From Calendula officinalis (Eukaryota; Streptophyta; Magnoliopsida; Asterales; Asteraceae), in assembly GCA_963853835.1 (NCBI GenBank), contig OY970825.1, positions 30,442,835 to 30,506,834 of the forward strand: DNA of 64,000 bases, in the 5' to 3' direction. A program made the position numbers and the translations under genes. The notes under the pieces were generated by a model, which was not told the origin of the DNA, made no database searches, and was given only the letters and a program-made list of their open reading frames with translations. Below are positions 11,570 through 23,500 of this stretch, piece after piece. Numbering within the stretch: position 1 is the stretch's first letter; the number at the start of each line of letters is the position of its first letter.

Positions 11570-11749
11570 AAGAACTTTAGATTGGATTTATACTTAGCTT
11601 TGGTTTTGATCTATTTTGTAACACCAAACTTTATACTCTGATTTTCATACCAAAGGTTTTTGTAAATCCATATTTTGGAATAGTTCTTCTATTTATGAAA
11701 AATGATTTATTTTAGGCAAATGTTTTGTATTAAAATTTGAGGTGTTACA
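11509..11749 (+). repeat. Truncated 3' LTR of gypsy element A
   Basis: It matches the last part of the 5' LTR from about 8900 onward (TATTCAGGTTCAGGATCGAA) and ends GGTGTTACA at 11749. About 1.47 kb of the LTR's 5' side is missing. The break to the RT coding region lies at 11484-11508. Confidence 0.85.
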
Positions 11750-12470
11750 GCAACGATCTTGTTCTTCAATACTTGAAGAACACGAAGAACGAACAAAGAA
11801 CGAAGAACACAAACTTGTGTTCCAAGTTTCGGCAGAATGGAGGAGAGTGGGGCTAGGGATTTCGTGATTTAGGTGTAAGGAATCAACATCTAGGGTTAAG
11901 TCATAAGCCTCCTATTTATAATAGAAGATCTTACATTTAAAACCCTTCTAGTTTAATTAAGATTAACTTCTTAATTAAACTTCCTTTTTACACTTCCATC
12001 CCTTATAGTTTAACTAGTTTATTATTGTTTCACTTAACTACTAAATGTTTAGTATTAATGCACTAATAATTCGGTACCCATATACACGAATTATATACTT
12101 GTATTTATACTTTTAATAATTAATTATATAATAACCTTTATATAATTTATACAACAATATTATCCAATTAATATATGATTTAATAGCTTTATATCATATC
12201 ATGGATAATCTATAATTAACACATTGTATATTTACTCAACTAGTAAATGTACAACTACTTGTATTAATTAGTTAGTTAAACTAATCTAGTAATAAGTTAA
12301 ACTTAACTTAATACGTAACTGATTCATAATGACTATTATGAATCATTCCTCTTCGTAGTATCATTGCATAACTTGCTCGTATTACATGCACTCACCGGTG
12401 TGACCCTTAAGTGTTTCGTAGGCATTGATGTATCATCATAGATTAACTAACTATGCACATAAATCCTTCA

Positions 12471-13441
12471 TAAAGTTGAGTTTAAAAGTTATGCATATTT
12501 TGGCATGAGCTGATACTAATTCGGGTATTGTTTCGGTTAGCAGGAAAAGGGAAGGCGAAGACTCAGTGATATAAGATGATTGAGTGGTCATCGATAGTGC
12601 CAAGGTGAGTGGACTTATAACCTTTGTACTGTTTAAATTGCAATGGTTTAGGTTGCAATTTGTTAGGTTGGTTTTGGAAGTTGTTGAGTTGAAAATGAAG
12701 GATTTTAGCATCTGCAGTGTCTCGTGTCACGAAAAATGGGTTTCGTGGCACGAAGTTGGACAGAAAGTGATTTTCGTGCAGCACGAACTTTTTCGTGCAG
12801 CACGAACTTTTTCATGCGGCACGAAGTTTTGGGTTCATGGAACGAACCTGCTGTTTGCCTACAAAATTTTGTGTTGTGATTAATACAGTATGGTTTAATG
12901 TTAATTAACTGGCTATGTGTTATTTAATCGATATGTGCACATGGAAAAGTATAGAGGCAGCCTGACTGGGGGTTGGGCTTTCGTTACTGTTAGATAACGG
13001 TAATTGTACCTTGGCATATTCGTTGTGTCTTAAGGAAGCTTTACCATTGCTAATGAGTAAAGGGCTATCGGTAAGCTGTTGTTAGGCCCACAACAGTTGT
13101 AAGGTTCCGCAAAACCGCCGTACATCTCGTTATATGTGATTAAGTGATAGAGATTGTGAATCGAGATTGTTGGATTTAGACATTATAAAGTGTTATAGTT
13201 TCAATCACTTAGCTTTGTGTTAATCCCCCATTGTGTTGAATCTTTTGCAGGATATTGGGAAGTTTGTGATTAGGAATGGATGACCAATACTTAAAGATAT
13301 GTTTTTGGAGTCGAGCCGAAAGTTTATAACATCGTTTTGTAAATGTTAAATTACTTTATTTTTATAACGTCTGTAAATTAATTAGTTAAACGCTTCCGTG
13401 TTTTGTTTTAAAAAAAATGGCATGAAAATTTCAGTGTTACA
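12471..13441 (+). repeat. 5' LTR remnant of gypsy element B
   Basis: It matches 29157-30113 at high identity, starting TAAAGTTGAGTTTAAAAG (TAAAGTTAAGTTTAAAAG in the 3' copy). It ends TTTCAGTGTTACA at 13441, next to the primer site. The upstream half is absent, cut by the minus-strand element. A row of TTCGTG..CACGAA palindromes lies at 12719-12850. Confidence 0.85.
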
Positions 13442-13444
13442 ATT

Positions 13445-13456
13445 TGGTATCAGAGC
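13445..13456 (+). other. Primer-binding site of gypsy element B
   Basis: TGGTATCAGAGC three bases after the LTR end; the same tRNA-iMet complement as the other elements. Confidence 0.9.
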
Positions 13457-13634
13457 ATTGGTTTGGCAATGTGTATACATTTTAGGTGTACATTTCCAAA
13501 TCAAAGCTCGAGTTTGGTCAAACATTCCTAGAGTGTGGGGATTAGGAAAGTTCAGATAAGGCGGGGAGGTTAGTATGTTAGGTACTAACGAATTAAAAAC
13601 TAACGTTTTGTGAGATGATGTGTTGATTACAGAT

Positions 13635-16600
13635 ATGGCCGGTAACGAGCAGAACACCCCTGTAACCCTATCAACGACTGAACTGGGTAATGTTGAAACT
13701 TCAAGAAATACAAATGATAATCGGGAAGAGTATATTGTTAGAATGGAAAATGAACTACATCATCTTCATAATTATATTGAAGAAATACAACGAAATCAAG
13801 CTAAACCACCGGAGTACAAAGGTAGTGATGATCCAACTGTGACTTTAAATTGGTTGAGGGAAATGGATAGAACCTTAGACGCGGCAAATTATGAGGAACG
13901 AATGAAGGTGAAATATGCTTCTAGAATGTTAAAAGAAAGGGCTATGGGATGGTGGGATGTATGGACGAAACAGATGTCTCCCGCCGAGGAAGATGCAATC
14001 ACTTGGAAAGAATTTTATGAAAGAATGTGTGATTACTTTTGTAATGAATTCGAGATGAACAAAATTAGGATGGAGTTTATGAATTTACAAATGGGAGATA
14101 GGATGTCGGTTGAGGAGTTAATCAAACAGTTCAACGATAAACTCAGATTTGTGAAGCAGTGGGTGCCCGATGAAAAGTCACAGTTACAACATTTTGTGGA
14201 AGCATAGTTGCCTGATTATAGAGGTATAGTTCGAATAGCATGTTCATTAACTCAAGCTTTTAATTTGGCAAGATCTGCTGAGGGTGATCATAAAGCAAAT
14301 GACAGAATGAATCGGGAAAGAGGAGGTTCACAAAGATCCAGATTTAATCAGACGGGTTCTCAACAAAGTGGAACGTGGAAAGGGAATCAGAGACAGGGTT
14401 CTCAAGGGTCAAATGTTAGAAGACCGAGTGAAAGTGTGTCTAGCCAAAAGTCACAATGGTGTATTAGATGCAAATCTTATCATTCTGGGTCGTGTACGGC
14501 TCAGACGATGAAGTGTATTCGATGTGGGCAGATGGGGCATGAAAGTAAGGATTACAGGTTTCCTCGGAATGTGTGTTGGAATTGTCAGAAGGAGGGACAT
14601 CGTGTTGGTGATTGTCCAACGGGAAAGAGGTTTGGGTCCGATTCAGGGTCAGGGTCAGGGTCGGCGGGTGGTTCGTTATCTTCAACGGGCCAAAAGAGAA
14701 AGAACCCTCCTCCACCCGATGGTAGAGCCTTTTAGATGACGGTAGAAGATGCTATGTTTACCGATGACGTTATCATCGGTATGTTCTTGATTAATAATAT
14801 ACCTGCATGTGTACTTTTTGATTCCGGTGCTAATCGTTCCTTTATTTCGATAAAATTTTGTGATAAATTGAATTTACCTGTTAAAAATGTGACAACACCA
14901 TTAGAGACTGAAGTAGCAGATGGTAAGGCGGTTCCGGTCACAACATATGTGTCCGGGGCACGTATAGATATTGATGGTGTTTATTTTGAGGTATTTCTTT
15001 TAGTAATGCCGATATCCGGCTTTGATGTAGTACTTGGTATGGATTGGCTAAGTATTAATAGAGAAAATATTAAGTGTCATAAGAAGTTAATTTCTTTTCC
15101 TTTATCTGACGGGACACGTGTAGTGACTCGTGGGGAACGAGTTAATTCATTTATACCATTAATATCTCTTATGAAAGCTAGAAAGGCATTAGTCAAGGGG
15201 TGCGAATTATTTTTAGCATATGCAATTGATGCCCGTAAAGAAAAGAAGACGGTTAATGATATCCGGGTGGTATCGGAATACCCGGAAGTGTTTCCTGATG
15301 AGTTTCCTGGGTTACCTCCCATTCGAGAGGTAGAATTCAAAATTGATCTTATTCCCGGAACTAGTCCGATTGCTCGGGCTCCGTATCGATTGGCGCCGTC
15401 GGAAATTCGAGAAATGATGACCCAAATTCAAGAACTTCTTGATAAGGGTTTTATCCGGTCAAGTTCCTCAACTTGGGGAGCTCCGGTTTGTTCGTAAAGA
15501 AGAAAGATGGTACGTTTCGTATGTGTATAGTTTATCGGGAATTAAATAAGAGAACCATGAAGAATAAATACCCGTTGCCTCGAATAGATGATTTATTTGA
15601 TCAACTACAAGGTGCTTCTTGTTTTTCGAAAATTGATTTACGGTCCGGTTATCATCAAGTGCGTGTACATGAGGACGATGTTCATAAAACCGCTTTCCGT
15701 ACCCGACACGGTCATTATGAGTTCCTAGTTATGCCTTTCGGGCTAACAAATTTACCCGCGATATTTATGGATCTTATGAATCGAGTATGTCGACCTTTCT
15801 TAGATAAATTTGTTATTGTATTTATAGATGATATATTGATCTATTTTAAAACCGAATCGGATCACGAGGATCATTTGAGGCAAGTTTTAAGCACTTTGAA
15901 ACGTGAATAATTGTATGCTAAATTTTCTAAATGTGAGTTTTGGTTATCAGAAATGCAGTTTTTGGGCCATGTTATATGTGCAGATGGGGTGAAAGTTGAT
16001 CCAACAAAGATAACAACGTTTATGAATTGGAGTGCACCGAAAACACCGTCAGAAATCAAAAGTTTTCTTGGATTGGCGGGTTATTACCGAAGATTTATTA
16101 AAACTTTTTCGAAGATTGCGGGTCCATTAACCAAGTTAACAAGAAAAGATGTACCGTACCGGTGGAATGAAAAACAAGAGAAGGCGTTCCAAACTTTGAA
16201 AGAATTATTATGCCAATCACCAATTCTCGCGCTACCCGAAGGTTCGGAAGATTTTGTGGTTTATTGTGATGCTTCATACTCGGAATTAGGGTGTGTATTA
16301 ATACAAAGAGACCGGGTGATTGCTTATGCTTCTCGACAGTTAAAGAACCATGAAATAAATTATCCTACTCATGATTTAGAGTTAGCGGCGGTAATTTTTG
16401 CATTAAAACTGTGGAGACACTATTTGTATGGAACCAAATGTATTATTTGTACCGATCACAAAAGCCTACAATACGTGTTTTCGCAAAAAGAGTTAAATAT
16501 GAGACAAATACGGTCGTTAGATTTTATAAAAGATTATGATTGTGAAATTAAGTATCATCCGGGGAAGGCAAATGTAGTTGCGGATGCATTAAGCCGAAAA

Positions 16601-17837
16601 GGATCGTCAGATAATGTTCGGTTTATGAGAATCGAAATTGTATCCGAGTTGATAGATCGATTAAAGATTTGTCAACAAGAAGCTTTATTAGATGATAATT
16701 TAAAAACCGAGATCATGACAAAGCGAAAAGATGAATTAGAAGTTGATTCTCGAGGGTTAAAAACTTTTCAATCACGTGTGTGGGTGCCTTTGATTGGTGG
16801 GTTACGTGATCTTATTATGACGGAGGCGCACAAATCACGGTTATCTATTCATCAGGGTAGTACAAAGATGTATTATGATTTAAAAGTGTTTTATTGGTGG
16901 CCGAAAATGAAGACCGATGTGGCGCAATTTGTAGAAAAATGCCATATTTGTGCTCAAGTAAAAGCAGAACATCAAAAGCCATACGGGTCTTTGAAACAAC
17001 TAGAAATTCCCGAGTGGAAATGGGAAAATATAACTATGGATTTCGTTACTAAATTTCCTCGTAGCCAAAGAAATCATGATATGATTTGGGTAATAGTAGA
17101 TCGGTTGACAAAAAGTGCTCATTTTCTTAGCTACAAGTGAAACCGCATCACTTGATAAATTAGCTAAACTATACATTGATGAAATCGTGTCCCGAAATGG
17201 TATTCCTTTTTCGATTGTATCCGATCGAGATTCTCGATTTGTTTCTAATTTTTGGAAAGGATTACAACGGGAATTGGGCACTCGAGTTAATTTGAGTACC
17301 GCATATCACCCACAAACTGATGGGCAAACCGAGAGGACGATACAAACTCTCGAAGATATGTTACGAGCATGTGTTTTAAAATATGGTGGATCTTGGGATT
17401 CACATTTACCATTGGTGAAATTTGCTTATAATAACTCATATCATTCGAGTATTAAAATGCCACCGTATGAAATGTTATATGGTCGTCGGTGTAGAACTCC
17501 TACTTGTTGGTTAGAAGCCGGGGAAAAGCAATATGCCGGACCCGATATTGTTGAAATGACCGCCGAGAAAGTGAAAATAGCCCGAGAGAAGTTGAAAGCA
17601 GCTCGAGATAGACAAAAGATGTACGCGGATCCCCGACGTCGACCGGTTACGTTTGAACAAGGTGAGTTAGTATATTTGAAAGTGTCACCGTGGAAAGGGG
17701 TTATACGGTTCGGGAAACGAGGAAAGTTAGCACCGCGATATATTGGACCGTTTCTGATTCGCCCGGGTAGTTAATGAACAAACGGTTGCATTAGATCTTC
17801 CTCCGGAATTAGCGGGTATTCATGACACATTTAATGT
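13635..17837 (+). pseudogene. Broken gypsy gag-pol, 5' and central part
   Basis: It starts at ATG 13635 (MAGNEQN). Domains: gag capsid (about 13800-14200); zinc motifs near 14455-14625 (CIRCGQMGHESKD, where the final Cys of CCHC is replaced by Tyr, then CWNCQKEGHRVGDC); aspartic protease at about 14815 (FDSGANRSFIS); RT with FIDDILIY at about 15820; RNase H with VVYCDASYSE at about 16255; an HHCC-type integrase finger with CHICAQ; and an integrase core with VDRLTKSAHFL, SDRDSRF and HPQTDGQTERT. Breaks: in-frame stops at 14205-14207, 14733-14735 and 15908-15910; frameshifts near 15485-15492 (T-run), near 17130 and near 17760. It stops at 17837 where the nested element begins, and pol resumes at 27787. 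Confidence 0.9.
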
Positions 17838-20529
17838 TGTAACGCCCTGAAATTTTCTAGCAATTAAATATTAATTTTAATTAATTTTATATTACAATTT
17901 TAATCAAATCCCTATGTGATAAATTGTGTAACGTTTCGTGCTCATGAGTATTAAATTTATTTTGTGATGTTCGACTATACATATACAATGGTTCTTTTAA
18001 TGACAAGGGTGTCATTTAATTGGCGTTTAATTAATCGTGTAGATTAACTATTAATAACTAGAGGGTTATTTATTACGAGTTATATAATAGTGTGAATTAA
18101 TAAGAATAACTAGAGAGTTATTTATTTGTATTAATTAACTTAGAGGTTTAATTAATATAACCAAGTGTTTAAAATAAACCCATAAGCCAAGGCCAACCTA
18201 TTTAGCATGATTTCCTTGATCAAAAGTGAGACCCGAGAAGATTTGAGTTCGGCTAGTGAATGCTTACATGTGGGCTCGGTGTGGTGATTAAAGAAGTCCA
18301 AATTGAGAGGCTTGGGAATGCGGGCCTTGTCCCTTGTCTTTTTGATCGATCAGTGCTATGTCCAAGAGGCCGACATACCAAATATTAATACCCCAAGTTA
18401 ACCCCTAAAACCCTATTAACACCTTCGGCCGCTGAATCCTTTTGTTACGTTCGTACCTCACCAATTAGAAGGAAGCAAACACAATGCTTGATGAATTAAT
18501 TGGAAGATGGTCACGTGGGAAGCCTACCACTTTTGACCGAATTGGGTTTTGTTTGATTTGGAAGTCAGTTGTGATTGGTTGTGGCATATGGGATCCAAAT
18601 TCTCAATTTGTTTTCTTTGTGGCCACATGGTGGCTGACGCCATCATGGTGGTGTCTTTTTCTTCTTCTAGATTAGTCAATGAGGGGTAATTGCAAGACAA
18701 GCACTCGAGTTCTAGAGGGTTATTCATGCAGCATCCTCGTTTGAGCAGTGAAGACACAGAGATCGAGCATTTCTTTTCTAGCCGTTCCTTTATTGCTTTC
18801 GGTAGTACCACCTTCCTTTAATTTTCTTCATTCTTTTATTCAACCCATGTCTAATTAATTCTGTTTTGTGTAGGGTTGAGTTCAAACCAAAGAGGGTTCG
18901 GATTTTTGATGAGTTTGATTCTTTGACCGTTGTTGTTTAGGATTAGGATTGTCGGGTTGTGATGTCGGGAAATTGTTTACTTGGTCGTTTAATCATCACA
19001 AACTGTTTTGTCCAGATTCTCGTGGAATGTGGTCTGAGTTCTAACCACTGCTTCAGGGGTGTCGGGTCAAGGGTTGGGTAAAAACTTGTTGATAAATGAG
19101 CTAAACGTTTTATTATTCGAGAAACACGGAAACCGAACCATTAGGTTCTTGGTTTCTAAAATAAAAGACTAAATTAATGAAAAATATGTTTCTGAGGTTA
19201 AAAGTTATTTGCCGGGCTGTTGGGGGTCTCGGGAATAGACGGGTTGATGTCGGGATTTAAAACGGGTTTTATTTTAATATGCTGAATTTTAACAGAATCT
19301 GTTTGCTGACTTCGGGACTGTTTTTACCACCCTTAAAATACATTTTTGGATTTTTTGGCCTTTGATGGTCTCTAGGTTTCTGAGTCCTCTTTCCAACGAC
19401 GCTGACGGCTCGTTAATCTGATTCACGGTTTAAAAGTTATTGATGTTTTAGTAAACCTTCGCTGGATAGTTTTCGGTTCAGCTATTCTGTCTCGCGAGCC
19501 TGTTTTGAGCCTTTTCTGTTTGGATCTAGCTTCCGAAGTCTTCTATAAAATTTTAGTCCTCTGAGTCATTTAACTATTGTAAAAATTTGAATAATATCTA
19601 GTGAGCGGTTTGAGAGTTATAGCCGTTCCCGCGAAAGTGCTGTGTGCTGTTTAGTTTCTGCTCAAAGAACCTTTGAGTCTAATCCTAACCCGAGCTTCCT
19701 TGTACATTGTAGGACCTTCTAGGACCGGTTACAGACGCTCTTCAGTACCGAGGATACTTAGGAACTTACGATTATTCGAGGTGGGTAATCTCACTATAAA
19801 CTTGTACTTACTTTCGATTCATGATTTTGTGCTATGTGTTGTGAATTGTCTTGTTGATTGAGCTTGAGTATTGATTGATGATTTATTTGAGTTATCTGTG
19901 GTTTGAGTTATCTGTGATTTGAGTTATCTGGAGCCTGAGTTATCTGAGTTTTGAGTTCTTGAGTTAAAACATTAAACATAATATACTTGAGTTGTCTTGG
20001 CACCGAAGAGTACTGGTGCCAGACGTTTTGACTCAACACCGAAGAGTACAGGTGTTGAGCCTTGAGTTGTGTGAGGCGGGTCGAGGTTGATCTCTTGTCC
20101 CAAGTCACACAAGCGCGCTATATAAATTTAAAATCTGAGAAAATAAACTTGAGTAATTGAGAATTGAGTAAAGTCTCTAGGGATCACTTATGTGGCTTGA
20201 GTTGTTTGTATTTATTTGTTTATTTTGATATTATTCACTCAGCGGTGGCTGACCCCAATCACTCCCCCATTTTTCAGGTACTAGTAAGGGCAAAGAGAAG
20301 GTCAACGGTTGATGGGCTGCATCTTTATTTATTGGATTTGGAGTTTTTAAAAGTTTATTTTGAGTCAAACATAATTTTTAACCTTTTTATTTATTTCCGC
20401 ATTAAAGACCATGAGACGGTTTATATTTTTATCTGAGTTGGGACCTTTTCATTACTTGTACTTGGGGAAAGTTTATTAATTAAATGTTTTAGAAAATTTT
20501 AAATTTCTCCTGATTTTTGGGTTATTACA
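17838..20529 (+). repeat. 5' LTR of the LARD-like element (2692 bp)
   Basis: It begins TGTAACGCCCTGAAATTTTC and ends GGGTTATTACA. It contains a run of TGAGTTATCTG-like words at 19887-19945 and two consecutive hairpins at 19999-20059. A 95-codon minus-strand and a 63-codon plus-strand open frame are shared with the other LTR but show no domain. A diverged relative is the solo LTR at 43105-46199. Confidence 0.9.
19999..20059 (+). repeat. Paired hairpins in the LARD LTR
   Basis: Hairpin 1 is GGCACC, loop GAAGAGTACT, GGTGCC (19999-20020). Hairpin 2 is CTCAACACC, loop GAAGAGTACA, GGTGTTGAG (20032-20059). The loops share GAAGAGTAC. The same pair occurs in the 3' LTR at 27252-27312. Confidence 0.75.
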
Positions 20530-20532
20530 AGT

Positions 20533-20544
20533 TGGTATCAGAGC
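20533..20544 (+). other. Primer-binding site of the LARD-like element
   Basis: TGGTATCAGAGC three bases after the 5' LTR, complementary to tRNA-iMet. Confidence 0.9.
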
Positions 20545-23500
20545 TTTGGCTTGAGAGAATTGGGTTCACAATGGGTGGATTCTAAACTCAAGTCGAAGCA
20601 TGAGTTTTCAAAGTGAATTTCAAAAATGTTTTAAAATGAGTCCAAATCCAAATCGAGAAACAGCGCATCACGACAACCTTATGCCTCTAGTACTTTAAAT
20701 TTTGAGTTATTCAGCTTATTAATAAACGTCGCGAGTGACGCTAACTGTTAAGAGGATATTAGAGTTTTGACACGAGACGAGCGTGAATTGTGCGACTATA
20801 TATATATATACTATATAATTACTGTTGTGAATTACTTGATTATGTGGATGGTATAAGGATGGGAGATCGTAGAATTTTTGAAGCTGGCTCGAAACCATGT
20901 CGTGGGTAGGTGCGGATAATAATAGAGGGCCCCTATTATTATACGCACAGTAGGCCTGTAAACGAACCGAACGTTCAACGAACCGTTCGGCGGGAGTTCG
21001 TTTATGTTCGTTCGTTTAGCTAAACAAACGAACACAAACAAGATTTCGTGTTCGTTTAGTTAAGCAAACGAACACGAACAAAGGCCCGTTCGTTCGTTTA
21101 CGTTCGTGAACATCTGTTCGTGAATATTCGTTCGTGTTCGTTTGTTTACGTGCGTTTGTTAGTGTTCGTTTGAGTTTGTTTATGTTCGTTTGTGTTTGTT
21201 TATGTTCGTTTGTGTACGTTTGTGTTTGTTTATGATCGTTTGTGTTTGTTTCATGTACGTTTGTGTTTGTTTCATGTACGTTTGTGTTTGTTTATGTTCG
21301 TTTATGTTTGTTACCCTCGTTCACGAACCGTTCGTGAACACTAAATTTTCTTAACAAACGAAAACAAACACAAAATTCCGTTCGATAAGTGTTCGTGAAC
21401 CGTTCACGAACACATTTTTTCCTTAACAAACGAACATGAACAAGGCCCCGTTCGTGTTCGTTCGGTTCGTTTACAGGCCTAACGCACAGGACTCATGCCT
21501 ATGTTTCGAAAAGGATTCAAGGAGACCATTGGTCAAACATTTAAGTATCATGAAAACCCTCAATTAGTATATATAAGAGATAATAAGAGTTTATGAGAAA
21601 ACAGTGCAATCAACTGAATAAGAGAATCATCAAACGCGAATTGATAAAGAGTTATCAAAACATGTCAAGAGAGAGACTAATGAATCAAATTGAGTTGAAT
21701 TCTTTAATTGATCTAATTGAGTTGTTAATAAATCAAGAGCGATTGAGCAATCGTTAAAACAAAGTAAAGAGAAAATAAGAAAAATGTTGAGTTCAAATTT
21801 AATGAGTAAATTGGATGAAGACATCGCTAAATTGAGAAATAAATAAATAAAAATAAATAAATAAATAAATAAACAAATAAGAGATTATAAATTTAAGTTG
21901 ATAAAGAGTTATCCAAACAAATCAAGTGGAAGCAATTGAGAATAAATTAATTCCTATTATTGAGCAGTTTTTAAATTAGGGGATATCAATGAAACGATGA
22001 TCCAAAACAAATTTAAATGAGGAGGTCATTTATACGAGATGTTTGTATTCAATAATCCACTTGACTGAGTAATCAAGAAAATCACCCATAAACAAATTGG
22101 ATTATATTAATCAAGTATACATCGTTACATTCAAATTAACAAAGTCAATTATTAATGAATGGGATAATAGATTTACTAAATAAGGAATTTACGAGAAAAC
22201 AATGATATAAACAAAATAAGAGAATCATTAATTCAATTAATTAAGGTCTTAATGGATATTTATGAATTAAATGGAAAAAAATTTAAATTTATTTATAAGT
22301 AATAATTTGAACAAAGAGATGTGATCTAATAACTAGATGTACTGGATAAATATAATTGGTTATTGAGAAGTATCGAATGAAATGAGAATTTTATTTAACG
22401 ACAAAAATCGTCATATGGTAATGATAATACCAAACATTTTAAGAGTAGGCCAAAGTGAAGATTAATACCCAGATTTGAACAAGAGATAATCGTGATTGTG
22501 TAACGCAAAATAAAAAGTGTGGTGCTAATAAATGTAACAAACTTGACTTATGGAAAGTCATGAAATGACTAATTATTAATGAGACAATAATAGAGAAGTA
22601 ATGATGAGACTAACAAAGAGTAATTAGTGATAATTGAGGAAATCTAATAATGATGTGAGAATCCATGAGAATGTTAATGAGAAAGCTAACACGTAATATG
22701 AGCGACGAATAATTGTTATAAAGTGATAAAAAGTTAATGATTAGGGGTGTGGGAGGGCGTAAAGAGTATACGTTGGGACCGACTCACACATGTGTATAAG
22801 AGTTTAATTATCGAGTAATCAGATAAACCTTAAAATATGAAATTAAAAGAGAATTAACAAATCGAACAACTGAGTGTTCGTAACGAATTCTATGGGTATT
22901 GAATATGAGATTTTGAGTGCCACTTCCAAACTCGGGGACGAGTTTTCTCCAAGTGGAGTTGAGTGGTGGTAAAGGGAAAACTACTAATATTAAGAGTGCG
23001 AATAAAGAATAATTATAAAGTTGTGAATTATTAAATTCGTATATTGAGCTAATGAAGATTAATAAATCGAGCTAAATGTGAAAAATAAAGTTTTGTAAGG
23101 AGTTAATTAAGAGAATCACCAAGAGAAAATTTTGTTATGTGTTATCTATAATTGTTATTGTAATGAGCATATATGTGCATATAAGTAGCTAGAGAATCTA
23201 TAAGAGTAACTTATAAATCGAGAAAGTATTCCTATTCCTATGAGAATATATAATGAGCTAATAAAAGGGTATTAAATTATGAGAATTTATTATGAACTAT
23301 TCACATCGAGTTAAATGAGAAAAACGTTATTATGAGAAATTATTAAATTCAGTCGACAAAATTGTTGAGCCAAATTATTGTGTTGAGTTATATATATACA
23401 TGTGATGTGACTAGGGAATTTATAAGAATAATTGAGAATAATTAATTACATGTGATGGTATAATTATCAAGTGGTGAGAAATTCATAAATCGAGGGTAAT

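Larger units (their letters stand above)
7425..11749 (+). mobile_element. Ty3/gypsy element A, internally deleted
   Basis: A chromovirus-type gypsy element: full 5' LTR (7425-9142), primer site, gag-protease-partial RT ORF, then a 3' LTR reduced to its last 241 bp. Most of RT, RNase H, integrase and the first part of the 3' LTR are missing. The flanks are GCAAT on the left and GCAAC on the right, four of five bases matching, consistent with a slightly decayed 5 bp target duplication. It is inserted inside another element's LTR. It cannot move alone but keeps a long gag-protease frame. Confidence 0.85.
7007..12470 (-). repeat. 5' LTR of a minus-strand retroelement, split by a nested gypsy element
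   Basis: On the plus strand the LTR begins TGAAGGG next to the primer site and ends CCTTCA at 12470, so its ends are TGAAGG/CCTTCA inverted repeats. Its two halves, 7007-7424 and 11750-12470 (about 1.14 kb together), are separated by the gypsy element 7425-11749. The right half joins the gypsy 5' LTR remnant at 12471, where comparison with the homologous LTR at 29157 gives the exact insertion point and predicts a TAAAG target duplication. The left copy of TAAAG was not found. Both halves contain words such as AAGAACACGAAC and CTAGGGTTCTTGG but no protein domain. Confidence 0.6.

Noticed and set aside
18484..18811. Overlapping 63- and 95-codon frames repeated almost unchanged at 25740-26067
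   Set aside because: Their apparent conservation comes from the two LTR copies of one element, not from selection on a protein; no domain is visible.
19886..19960. CRISPR-like or satellite array of TGAGTTATCTG words
   Set aside because: Only about four irregular copies in a plant LTR, without constant spacers; simple local duplication is enough.
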